Assembly: GCA_040904625.1 (NCBI GenBank)
Contig: JBBDTC010000054.1
Location: 1-10,500, forward strand
Direction: 5' to 3'
DNA: 10,500 bases
DNA from: JACKNG01 sp040904625
Lineage (GTDB): Bacteria; Pseudomonadota; Gammaproteobacteria; Ga0077536
The notes beneath the pieces are model-generated. The model was not told the origin of the DNA. It worked only from the letters and a program-made list of their open reading frames with translations, and ran no database searches. The translations under genes were made by a program, and so were the position numbers. This document shows positions 1 to 6,432 of the stretch, in pieces (within the stretch, counting starts at the first letter, position 1; each line of letters begins with the position of its first letter).

Positions 1-104
1 GCGGGCTTGAGTGTCGTCCACGGGGTTTGCAGGGGCGCTAGGTGAGCAGGGCGTGCTGATCTTGCCAAGAGCGCCGCCAAATTACCATTTTCTGCACCGC
101 CGCC

Positions 105-133
105 TTGTCTCCCTCAGGGGTTTTCCGTAGAAT
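105..133 (+). promoter_or_regulatory. Predicted sigma70 promoter of rplU-rpmA
   Basis: A -35 box TTGTCT (105-110, 4 of 6 consensus bases) is followed after 17 bp by a -10 box TAGAAT (128-133, 5 of 6). The bases just after the -10 are CCCGCGC, a GC-rich discriminator of the kind found at stringently controlled stable-RNA and ribosomal-protein promoters. Transcription would start near 140, giving a leader of about 54 nt. Box positions are read directly; the growth-rate control is inference. Confidence 0.6.
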
Positions 134-193
134 CCCGCGCTCGTTCGGGCCCTCGATTGCCCCGGACACGGACAATATCCCAGGTATCCAACG

Positions 194-508
194 ATGTACG
201 CAGTGATCAAGACGGGCGGCAAGCAATACCGTGTCGCGGCCGGCGACAAGCTCAATGTCGAAAGCCTGCCGGCCGAGCCCGGCGCCGAAATCGAGTTCGA
301 GCAGGTATTGATGCTCACCGAGGGCGAGACGGTAGACGTCGGTGCGCCGTTTCTGGCCGGCACCCGGGTGACCGCGAGAGTGCTCGAGCACGGTCGCGGT
401 GACAAGGTGCGCATCGTCAAATTCAAGCGCCGCAAGCATTACCGGCGGCAGATGGGCCACCGACAGAATTACACCCGGGTCGAGATCACCGGCGTGGCGA
501 GAGGCTGA
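194..508 (+). CDS. rplU: 50S ribosomal protein L21
   Basis: L21 is a large-subunit ribosomal protein that binds 23S rRNA. The 104-residue product is the usual family length and is recognisable throughout. It opens with MYAVIKTGGKQYRV, has a central acidic stretch around residues 20-45, and ends with the basic segment KFKRRKHYRRQMGHRQ (residues about 76-91) followed by the TRVEITG ending. The ATG at 194 gives the canonical N-terminus; upstream there is only a weak purine match (CAGG at 181-184). It is the first gene of the L21-L27 pair, with rpmA starting 3 bp after its stop codon, so the two are certainly cotranscribed. A promoter with a GC-rich discriminator lies upstream. Nothing is unusual in the protein. 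Confidence 0.98.
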   Translation: MYAVIKTGGKQYRVAAGDKLNVESLPAEPGAEIEFEQVLMLTEGETVDVGAPFLAGTRVTARVLEHGRGDKVRIVKFKRRKHYRRQMGHRQNYTRVEITGVARG

Positions 509-511
509 ATC

Positions 512-769
512 ATGGCACACAAGAAAGCAGGCGGCAGTACGCGCAACGGGCGCGATTCGGAGTCCAAACGACTGGGCGTGAAATGTTTCGGCGGCGAGCA
601 GGTGCGCGCCGGAAACATCATCGTGCGCCAGCGCGGCACGCATTTCCATGCCGGGCCCAATGTCCGTTGCGGGCGCGACCACACCCTGTTCGCCACCTCC
701 GCAGGCGAAGTCCGTTTCGAACGCAAGGGCGCGCTCAAGCGGCGCGTGGTGAGCGTCGTCTCCGCGTAA
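512..769 (+). CDS. rpmA: 50S ribosomal protein L27
   Basis: L27 is a large-subunit protein whose N-terminal tail reaches the peptidyl-transferase centre. The 85-residue protein begins MAHKKAGGSTRNGRDS and contains RLGVK, the IIVRQRGT.FHAG core and GRDHTLFA, all hallmarks of the family. It starts directly at MAHKK, so it lacks the cleavable N-terminal extension known from Firmicutes L27, as expected for a proteobacterium. The start is supported by a Shine-Dalgarno-like GAGAGG at 499-504, 7 nt upstream, lying inside the 3' end of rplU; this suggests translational coupling. A strong intrinsic terminator follows 27 bp after the stop, so the pair forms its own transcription unit. Confidence 0.98.
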   Translation: MAHKKAGGSTRNGRDSESKRLGVKCFGGEQVRAGNIIVRQRGTHFHAGPNVRCGRDHTLFATSAGEVRFERKGALKRRVVSVVSA

Positions 770-796
770 TCGGCCCGCGACTGCAAGAAGCACGCG

Positions 797-822
797 AAAC
801 CCCGTCGCTGACGGGGTTTTTT
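797..822 (+). terminator. Intrinsic terminator after rpmA
   Basis: A perfect 10-bp stem (AAACCCCGTC at 797-806, GACGGGGTTT at 810-819) closes a 3-nt loop, and the T run continues to 822. This is a textbook rho-independent terminator. obgE downstream therefore depends on readthrough or on its own promoter; I see no convincing -35/-10 pair in 823-862. Confidence 0.9.
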
Positions 823-862
823 ATGCCGGCACGAAGTCGATAGCTGTCCTCTCAGACCCCCG

Positions 863-1862
863 ATGAAGTTCGTCGACGAAGCCACCATCACGGTCTCAGC
901 CGGCAAAGGCGGTGACGGCTGCCTGAGCTTCCGGCGCGAGAAATACATTCCGCGCGGCGGGCCCGACGGCGGCGACGGCGGCGACGGCGGCAGCGTCTGG
1001 CTCGAAGTCGACGCCGGGCTCAACACGCTGATCGATTTCCGCTTCAAGCGCCGCTTCACGGCGGCCAATGGCCAGCCCGGTTCAGGCCGCGAGCGGCGCG
1101 GCAAGAGCGCCGACGACCTGGTCGTCAGAGTACCGGAAGGCACCCTGGTCTATGATGCCGAGACCGATGAGCTGATCGGCGATATGGTGGGCACCGCCAC
1201 CCGCTTGCAGGTGGCGCAGGGCGGTTTCCACGGCATCGGCAACGCACGGTTCAAGAGCAGTATCAACCGCGCTCCGCGACAGACCACACCGGGCACCCCG
1301 GGCGAGAGCCGCGAACTGCGCCTGGAACTGAAATTGCTCGCCGACGTCGGTCTGCTCGGCCTGCCCAACGCCGGCAAGTCGACGCTCATTCGGGCGGTCT
1401 CGGCCGCGCGCCCCAAGGTCGCCGATTACCCCTTCACCACGCTCGTGCCGAATCTCGGTGTGGTCCGGCTCGGCACCGAGCAGAGCTTCGTCATCGCCGA
1501 TATTCCCGGCATCATCGAGGGCGCTGCGGCTGGCGCCGGGCTCGGCTTGCGCTTCCTCAAACACCTCGAGCGGACACGTTTGCTGCTCCATCTGGTCGAC
1601 GTCTCGGGCTTCGATCCCGAACGCGATCCGATGACGGATTTCACAACCATTTCCGCCGAACTCGAGCGCCACGACGCCGAGCTTGCTGCGCGTCCGCGCT
1701 GGGTGGTGTTGACCAAGATCGACGTCGCGCCGGCCGCCGCGGTGGAGGCCTTCGAAGCGCGCCTGCGCGAGCACGGCTGGTCAGGGCCTGTCCATCGCAT
1801 TTCGGCTCTCGACGGCAGCGGCTGCGAGCCTTTGATGTGGGCCATATTTCACTGGCTGCGTG
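863..1862 (+). CDS. obgE: GTPase ObgE/CgtA (3' end lost in assembly gap)
   Basis: Obg is an essential GTPase that acts in late 50S subunit assembly and in the ppGpp-linked stress response. The 333 residues before the gap include the glycine-rich Obg fold (residues 1 to about 158), with FRREKYIP at 23-30 and three DGG repeats at 35-43. The G domain follows: G1 GLPNAGKS (166-173), switch region YPFTTLVPNLG (189-199), G3 DIPG (213-216), G4 TKID (284-287) and G5 ISAL (313-316). The ATG at 863 gives the canonical MKFVDEA start, although no clear ribosome-binding site precedes it. The G domain is essentially complete at the gap. Only the variable C-terminal tail (often acidic, family length about 340-390 residues) and the stop codon are missing. 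The rpmA terminator lies just upstream. Confidence 0.97.
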
Positions 1863-1962
1863 NNNNNNNNNNNNNNNNNNNNNNNNNNNNNNNNNNNNNN
1901 NNNNNNNNNNNNNNNNNNNNNNNNNNNNNNNNNNNNNNNNNNNNNNNNNNNNNNNNNNNNNN
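1863..1962. other. Assembly gap of 100 Ns
   Basis: Exactly 100 undetermined bases, the conventional placeholder for a gap of unknown length. The flanking genes are in different reading frames (obgE in frame 2, proB in frame 1), and both reading frames run open through the Ns only because N cannot form a stop codon. The missing DNA must hold the obgE stop and about the first 57 codons of proB, so it is longer than drawn. Confidence 0.97.
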
Positions 1963-2907
1963 CGGCTGGGCTGGAAGCAGCGTCCTCATGTCCTCAATCA
2001 GCTGCAGGCGGCGGCCGCGATCGGCCAGATGGGCCTGGTCCGCGGCTGGGACCAGGCCTATGAGAAATCCGGCCGCCGTGCCGCCCAGGTACTGCTCACG
2101 CACGAGGATTTGGCCGATCGTCAACGCTATCTGAACGCCCGCAGCACCTTGTGGACTTTGCTCGAGCTCGGCGTGTTTCCTGTCATCAACGAGAACGATA
2201 CCGTGGCTACGGCCGAGATCAGTCTCGGCGACAACGATACCCTGGCCGGCCTGGTCAGCAACCTGATCGAAGCCGACCTGCTCGTCATCCTCACCGACCA
2301 GGCGGGCTTGATGACGGCCGACCCGCGCCACGATGCGCAGGCGACGCTCATCGACTACGCATTGGTGGATGCCCCGGATCTCGATCGCATCGCCGGAGAC
2401 GGCGGCGCCTGGGGCCGCGGCGGCATGCGCACCAAACTGCGCGCGGCGCGCCTCGCGGCGCGCTCCGCGACGTCGACGATCATTGCCTCCGGCCGCCAGC
2501 CCGATGTGCTCAGCGCGATTGGACGCGGCGAAGGCGTCGGGACGCTCCTGCATTCGACGCGCGAGAAGATCGCCGCGCGCAAGCAGTGGTTGGGCGCCTC
2601 GATCAAGGCGCGCGGGCGCCTGGTCCTCGACGACGGCGCCTGCACTGCGCTGAGCGTGCAGGGCAAGAGTCTGTTGGCGGTTGGTGTGCAGGCGGTCGCG
2701 GGTGAATTCGCCCGTGGCGAACTGGTCACCCTGCACACGCTGCGCGGTGACGAAATCGGCCGCGGCCTGGTCAATTACGCGGCGACCGAGTGCCGGCTCA
2801 TCGCCGGGCGGCCGTCGCGCGAGTTCGAAGCGATGCTGGGCTACGTGCGCGAGCCCGAACTGATCCACCGCGACAATCTGTTGATCGAGCGATCGGGCAG
2901 CGCCTGA
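1963..2907 (+). CDS. proB: Glutamate 5-kinase (5' end lost in assembly gap)
   Basis: ProB phosphorylates L-glutamate to gamma-glutamyl phosphate, the first and feedback-inhibited step of proline synthesis. The visible part is 314 residues. It enters at a point equivalent to about residue 58 of the E. coli protein (RLGWKQRP against HLGYPELP), so the N-terminal ATP-binding VVKLG...SGA region is hidden by the gap. Recognisable parts of the amino-acid kinase domain are LTHEDL..R.RYLNAR, PVINENDTVATAEI, GDNDTLA, LTDQAGLMTADPR and GRGGMRTKLRAA. A C-terminal PUA domain follows from roughly visible residue 215 (ARGRLVLDDGA), ending at RDNLLIERSGSA. The gene follows obgE as in Pseudomonas; proA does not follow it. 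A hairpin terminator shared with rpsT lies 20 bp downstream of the stop. Confidence 0.96.
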   Translation, partial: RLGWKQRPHVLNQLQAAAAIGQMGLVRGWDQAYEKSGRRAAQVLLTHEDLADRQRYLNARSTLWTLLELGVFPVINENDTVATAEISLGDNDTLAGLVSNLIEADLLVILTDQAGLMTADPRHDAQATLIDYALVDAPDLDRIAGDGGAWGRGGMRTKLRAARLAARSATSTIIASGRQPDVLSAIGRGEGVGTLLHSTREKIAARKQWLGASIKARGRLVLDDGACTALSVQGKSLLAVGVQAVAGEFARGELVTLHTLRGDEIGRGLVNYAATECRLIAGRPSREFEAMLGYVREPELIHRDNLLIERSGSA

Positions 2908-2927
2908 ACCGATCCTGATGCCACGAA

Positions 2928-2950
2928 AAAGCCGGCACGCGGCCGGCTTT
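2928..2950. terminator. Bidirectional terminator between proB and rpsT
   Basis: A perfect 9-bp stem (AAAGCCGGC at 2928-2936, GCCGGCTTT at 2942-2950) encloses a 5-nt loop. Read on the minus strand it is followed by a run of five T (complement of 2926-2930), a good terminator for rpsT. On the plus strand only TTT follows, so it is weaker for proB. It lies in the 67-bp space between the two convergent genes. Confidence 0.8.
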
Positions 2951-2974
2951 CATCAAGATCGCCGCGCGGCCGGT

Positions 2975-3238
2975 TCAGGCCATCGCCTTGATCCGTGCCG
3001 CCAGGCGCGACTTGTGCCGCGAGGCTTTGTTCTTGTGGATGATGTCGTTGCCGGCCATGCGATCGATGATGGGTACCGCGGTGGCATAGGCCTGCTCGGC
3101 GACGGCCTTGTCGCCGGCGTCGATGGCCTTGATGACCTGCTTGATGCGGGTACGCAGCAGCGACCGGCGGCTGGCGTTGTGTTTGCGCTGTTGTTCGGAC
3201 TGGCGTGCGCGTTTTCTTGCCTGGGGCGAATTGGCCAA
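2975..3238 (-). CDS. rpsT: 30S ribosomal protein S20, UUG start
   Basis: S20 is a primary 16S rRNA-binding protein of the small subunit. The product is 87 residues, the same length as the E. coli protein, and shows the family signature: ANS...RKRARQSE..RKHNASRRS near the N-terminus and IHKNKASRHKSRL near the C-terminus. The chosen start is TTG at 3236-3238. It gives M-A-N-S as in other S20 proteins and is preceded by GGAG (plus-strand 3246-3249) at 7 nt. An in-frame ATG at 3319 exists, but it would add 27 residues without homology and lies upstream of the predicted promoter. E. coli rpsT also starts at UUG and is known to be autoregulated at translation, so the rare codon is probably a conserved control feature. 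The gene has its own promoter and terminator and diverges from murJ. Confidence 0.97.
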   Translation of the reverse strand: MANSPQARKRARQSEQQRKHNASRRSLLRTRIKQVIKAIDAGDKAVAEQAYATAVPIIDRMAGNDIIHKNKASRHKSRLAARIKAMA

Positions 3239-3278
3239 GGGCTTACTCCAATAACGGTCTGCGGCTGGAAGGCGCGCA

Positions 3279-3307
3279 AATATGCTGTCTTGGCGCGGAA
3301 TTGTCAA
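3279..3307 (-). promoter_or_regulatory. Predicted sigma70 promoter of rpsT
   Basis: On the minus strand a perfect -35 box TTGACA (plus-strand 3302-3307) is separated by 17 bp from a -10 box CATATT (3279-3284, 4 of 6 consensus bases). Transcription would start near 3272, about 34 nt before the UUG start. It lies back to back with the murJ promoter; the two -35 boxes are only about 11 bp apart. Confidence 0.7.
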
Positions 3308-3318
3308 TGCGCGGGGCA

Positions 3319-3346
3319 CTGAGAGGTGGTGCGGGGCGCGTATAAT
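3319..3346 (+). promoter_or_regulatory. Predicted sigma70 promoter of murJ
   Basis: A perfect -10 box TATAAT (3341-3346) is preceded by GCGCG and, at 16 bp, by CTGAGA (3319-3324, 4 of 6 for a -35 box). Transcription should begin near 3353. A small hairpin (TTCGCG 3355-3360, loop TACC, CGCGAA 3365-3370) would then lie almost at the 5' end of the mRNA, possibly as a stabilising cap. Confidence 0.6.
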
Positions 3347-3384
3347 TACCTTCGTTCGCGTACCCGCGAAGCTAAACGGGGTTC

Positions 3385-4938
3385 ATTGAGCTGACCAAAG
3401 GACTGCTACGTTCGACCGCTGTGGTCGGCCAGATGACGCTGATCTCGCGGATCCTGGGCTTCGTCCGGGATGTCGTTATCGCGCGCGTGTTCGGGGCGTC
3501 GCTGGCGGCCGACGCTTTTTTCGTCGCATTCAAGATCCCGAATCTGTTCCGCCGCCTGTTCGCCGAGGGGGCCTTCGCCCAGGCCTTCGTGCCGGTGCTT
3601 GCCGAGTACCGCGAGCGGCGCGAGCCGGCCGCGGTGGGTGAACTCATCGGCGCCACCGCAGCCACGCTCGCGGTCGTACTCACGGCTTTCGTCGCACTCG
3701 GCGTCATTGCGGCTCCCATATTCATCATGGTCTTCGCTCCTGGATTCATCGGCGAAGTGGATAAGCTCGAACTCGCCGCCGCTTTGTTGCGTCTGACCTT
3801 TCCGTACCTGCTCTTGATTTCCCTCACCGCCCTGGCCGGGGCGGTTCTCAATACCTTCGGGCGTTTCGCGGTACCGGCCTTGACGCCGGCGCTGCTCAAC
3901 ATCGCCTTGATCGGCTGCGCGCTGGGCCTGGCGCCACGGCTCGACGAGCCCGTTCTCGCGCTCGCCGTGGGCGTGCTGGTCGGCGGGGTGGCACAGCTCG
4001 CGGTGCAGCTCGCGGCGTTGGCGCGGCTCGGATTGAACGTGCGGCTGGTGGTGTCCTTCGCCCACACCGGCGTAAGGCGGATCCTGCGCCTGATGGGGCC
4101 GGCAATCTTCGGGGTCTCAGTGGCGCAGATCAATCTGCTGCTCGACACCGTGATTGCATCCTTTCTCGTGACGGGGAGTATCTCCTGGCTCTATTACGCC
4201 GATCGCCTGGTCGAATTTCCACTGGGCGTGTTCGGGCTGGCGCTGGCGACGGTCATCCTGCCGGTGCTGTCGACCCGTCACAGCGAAGGCAGTACCGAGC
4301 GATTCTCGGCGACGCTGGACTGGGCGCTGCGCTGGGTGCTGCTGATCGGCACTCCGGCTGCGCTGGCGCTGGCGATCCTCGCAGTGCCTACCTTGAGCAC
4401 GCTGTTCCAGTACGGCGAGCTCGGTCAGCACGATGTCGCGATGTCCGCGCGCAGCCTCGTCGCCTATTCGGGTGGTCTGGTTGCGTTCATGCTGATCAAG
4501 ATTCTGGCGCCCGGCTTCTATGCCCGGCAGGACACCCGCACACCGGTGCGCATCGGCATCATCGCGATGGGCGCGAACATGGTGCTGAACCTGATCCTGG
4601 TGTTTCCGCTCGCGCACGCCGGCCTGGCGCTCGCGACGACGCTGTCGGCCTGCCTGAATGCGGCGCTGCTGTGGCGCGGCCTGGTCGTTGCCGGCGTCTG
4701 CCGGGTGCAAGCGGGCTGGTGGCGTTTCGTGCTGCAGGTCGCTTGCGCCAACCTGGTCATGGGCGCCGTGCTGCTCGGTTGGTTGGAGCCGCTGGCCGTG
4801 TGGAGCAGTTGGGACGGCCGTGAGCGCGCGGTGCAGCTCGCCAGTGGTATAGCGCTCGGCGCGCTGGTGTATTTCTGCATGTTGGCGCTCAGCGGAGTGC
4901 GGCCACGCCATATGTCGATGCGCGAGCCGGGCGTATAA
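3385..4938 (+). CDS. murJ: Lipid II flippase MurJ (MviN), non-AUG start
   Basis: MurJ is an inner-membrane MOP-superfamily flippase that moves lipid II across the membrane for peptidoglycan synthesis. With the ATT at 3385 as start the protein has 517 residues (E. coli 511), almost all in hydrophobic segments as expected for 14 helices. Residues matching known E. coli functional ones are present, numbered from 3385: R22, R28, D43, R56, D273 and R274 (E. coli R18, R24, D39, R52, D269, R270). Motifs include FVAFKIPNLFRRLFAEGAF, LYYADRLVEFPLGVFG and LAPGFYARQDTRTPV. No ATG or good ribosome-binding site gives this N-terminus. The first conventional start, GTG at 3421, would remove 12 residues (ELTKGLLRSTAVV region) that align with other MurJ proteins. 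Alternatives are CTG at 3391 or 3403, or a sequence error. Its stop codon lies inside the ribF -10 box. Confidence 0.93.
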   Translation: MELTKGLLRSTAVVGQMTLISRILGFVRDVVIARVFGASLAADAFFVAFKIPNLFRRLFAEGAFAQAFVPVLAEYRERREPAAVGELIGATAATLAVVLTAFVALGVIAAPIFIMVFAPGFIGEVDKLELAAALLRLTFPYLLLISLTALAGAVLNTFGRFAVPALTPALLNIALIGCALGLAPRLDEPVLALAVGVLVGGVAQLAVQLAALARLGLNVRLVVSFAHTGVRRILRLMGPAIFGVSVAQINLLLDTVIASFLVTGSISWLYYADRLVEFPLGVFGLALATVILPVLSTRHSEGSTERFSATLDWALRWVLLIGTPAALALAILAVPTLSTLFQYGELGQHDVAMSARSLVAYSGGLVAFMLIKILAPGFYARQDTRTPVRIGIIAMGANMVLNLILVFPLAHAGLALATTLSACLNAALLWRGLVVAGVCRVQAGWWRFVLQVACANLVMGAVLLGWLEPLAVWSSWDGRERAVQLASGIALGALVYFCMLALSGVRPRHMSMREPGV

Positions 4939-4939
4939 T
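4934..4939 (+). promoter_or_regulatory. Predicted -10 box of a ribF-lspA promoter
   Basis: A perfect TATAAT occurs 49 bp before ribF, preceded by CCGGGCG and overlapping the murJ stop codon (TAA, 4936-4938). It is followed by the GC-rich GGTGCGC. No good -35 box is found at 16-18 bp spacing, so strength is uncertain. The same GCG-TATAAT context occurs before murJ and ispH, which makes a functional promoter more likely than chance. Confidence 0.5.
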
Positions 4940-4987
4940 GGTGCGCTGCCGCAAGCCGCCCTCCATCCAGATCTATTCAGCCAGCCG

Positions 4988-5929
4988 ATGCAATTGATCC
5001 GAGGAATGTACAACGTCAAGGCCGCGCATCACGGTTGCGTCGCGACCATTGGCAACTTTGATGGTGTGCATCTCGGCCATACGGAGATCATCAAACGCCT
5101 CAAGCGGCATTCTGAAGCAGCCGGCGTGCCCAGCCTCGTCATCATTTTCGAACCGCAGCCTGCCGAGTTCTTCGGCCGCGGCCGAGTACCCGCGCGGTTG
5201 AGCCGATTCCGTGAGAAGTTCGAACTCATCGCCGCCCGGGGCGTCGACCGTCTGCTGGTGCTGCGTTTCGACAGCAAGCTTGCCTCCTATTCACCGCAAG
5301 CCTTCGTCGAGCGCTTGCTGGTCGCCAGGCTCGGTATCCGCGCGTTGATCATCGGCGACGACTTCCACTTCGGCAGCGGCCGAGCCGGCGACTTCACCCT
5401 GCTCCATGACCTGGCCGAGCGTCATCGCTTCACCCTCGAGCAGACACCGCCTTTTCTGTTCATCGGTAAACGCATCTCCAGCACCTATGTCCGCTACCTG
5501 CTCCGCCACGGTTATATGAAAGAAGCCGACCGTATGCTCGGCCATTCTTACTGTATTCAAGGGCGGGTCGTACACGGCCACAAGCAAGGTCGGGAATGGG
5601 GCTTCCCGACGGCGAATATCGATCTTCATCGCCTCCGCGCGCCGCTGTCCGGGATCTTCGCCGTGCGGGTGCATGGCCTCGGTACAGACGCCAAACTGGG
5701 GGTCGCCTATGTCGGCAACCGGCCGGTCATCGACGATCCGCGCTACGTCCTCGAAGTGCACATCTTCGATTACGATGAGGAGTGCTATGGCCGACGCATC
5801 TCGGTCCAGTTCTGCGACCGCATTCGCGACGACATGCAGTTCGATTCCTTTGCCGAGATGGCGGAACAAATTCACCGCGACTGTATCGTCGCCCGTGAGA
5901 AGCTGACGTTTGACTATCTCGGCGCGTAA
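4988..5929 (+). CDS. ribF: Bifunctional riboflavin kinase / FAD synthetase
   Basis: RibF makes FMN from riboflavin and then FAD from FMN in the cytoplasm. The 313-residue protein matches the length of the bacterial bifunctional enzyme. The N-terminal FMN adenylyltransferase domain shows the nucleotidyl-transferase motif GNFDGVHLGH (22-31), FEPQP (54-58), a GDDFHFGSGRAGD segment and RISSTYVR. The C-terminal flavokinase domain begins around residue 185 and shows GRVVHGHKQGR and GFPTANIDL, then YVGNRPV and the LEVHIFD..EECYGR segment. The ATG at 4988 gives MQLIRGMYNV, matching the E. coli N-terminus MKLIRGIHNL, though the ribosome-binding site is weak. The last 20 bp overlap the start of lspA. 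In the usual order ileS follows ribF; here it does not. Confidence 0.97.
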   Translation: MQLIRGMYNVKAAHHGCVATIGNFDGVHLGHTEIIKRLKRHSEAAGVPSLVIIFEPQPAEFFGRGRVPARLSRFREKFELIAARGVDRLLVLRFDSKLASYSPQAFVERLLVARLGIRALIIGDDFHFGSGRAGDFTLLHDLAERHRFTLEQTPPFLFIGKRISSTYVRYLLRHGYMKEADRMLGHSYCIQGRVVHGHKQGREWGFPTANIDLHRLRAPLSGIFAVRVHGLGTDAKLGVAYVGNRPVIDDPRYVLEVHIFDYDEECYGRRISVQFCDRIRDDMQFDSFAEMAEQIHRDCIVAREKLTFDYLGA

Positions 5930-6404
5930 TCTGCCCCTGTGGCTGGGTATCGCGCTTGGCGTGGCGGTCCTCGATCAGCTGACCAAGCACCTCGCCAGCA
6001 CCTGGCTCGAGTACGCCGTGCCGCGGGCCGTAGTGCCGGGATTCAATCTCACCTTGCTGCACAATACCGGCGCCGCCTTCAGCCTGTTTCACGATCAGGC
6101 CGGCTGGCAGCGGTGGTTTTTCGCGGCCATCGCGCTGCTGGTCAGCGCGGCGGTGGTATGGTGGATGGCGAGCCTCGAACCGGGGCAGCGCTGGGCGCCG
6201 TTGGCGCTCGCGCTGATCCTGGGCGGTGCCAGCGGCAACCTGTGTGACCGCCTGATGCTCGGCTATGTGGTCGATTTCATCCAGGTTTATTACCAGAGCT
6301 GGTACTGGCCGGCCTTCAACGTCGCCGATTCCGCCATCTGCGTCGGTGCGGTGATGCTGGTGCTGCGTGCGCCGCGCACGAATAACCCTGAACGAAGTGC
6401 ATGA
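5910..6404 (+). CDS. lspA: Lipoprotein signal peptidase (signal peptidase II), UUG start
   Basis: LspA is an inner-membrane aspartyl protease that removes the signal peptide from lipid-modified prolipoproteins. The 164-residue protein matches the E. coli length and has four hydrophobic segments, near residues 9-27, 68-86, 95-112 and 136-153. The two catalytic aspartates are visible: D113 in GNLCDRL and D140 in FNVADSAICVG, equivalent to E. coli D114 and D141. Other family motifs are LDQLTKH, HNTGAAFSLF and WQRWFFA. No ATG fits. The TTG at 5910 is chosen because GAGAAG (5897-5902) lies 7 nt upstream and it gives a normal N-terminus. The start overlaps the end of ribF by 20 bp, implying translational coupling. 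ileS, normally immediately upstream, is absent, as is fkpB downstream. Confidence 0.95.
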   Translation: MTISARNLPLWLGIALGVAVLDQLTKHLASTWLEYAVPRAVVPGFNLTLLHNTGAAFSLFHDQAGWQRWFFAAIALLVSAAVVWWMASLEPGQRWAPLALALILGGASGNLCDRLMLGYVVDFIQVYYQSWYWPAFNVADSAICVGAVMLVLRAPRTNNPERSA

Positions 6405-6432
6405 ATTCCGGCGTCCCTGCGAAGCGGGAGCC

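Noticed and set aside
1..100. Possible 5' end of a divergent ispB gene at the left edge
   Set aside because: ispB usually diverges from rplU, and a minus-strand GTG at 19-21 exists, but the few codons visible (VDDTQAR) do not match IspB recognisably.
38..793. 251-codon minus-strand open frame over rplU-rpmA
   Set aside because: Antisense to two certain ribosomal protein genes, with no recognisable domain.
770..862. Separate promoter for obgE
   Set aside because: No -35/-10 pair of reasonable quality found between the terminator and the start codon; readthrough is as likely.
863..2134. Open frame joining obgE to sequence beyond the gap (423 codons)
   Set aside because: It runs through 100 Ns and continues in the wrong frame of proB; the part after the gap has no Obg similarity.
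3239..3319. N-terminal extension of rpsT from the ATG at 3319
   Set aside because: Adds 27 residues unlike S20, overlaps the predicted promoter and lacks support; TTG at 3238 gives the exact family length.
4117..5019. 300-codon minus-strand open frame under murJ and the ribF start
   Set aside because: Antisense shadow of murJ; Arg/Gln/His-rich composition typical of reverse-frame translation.
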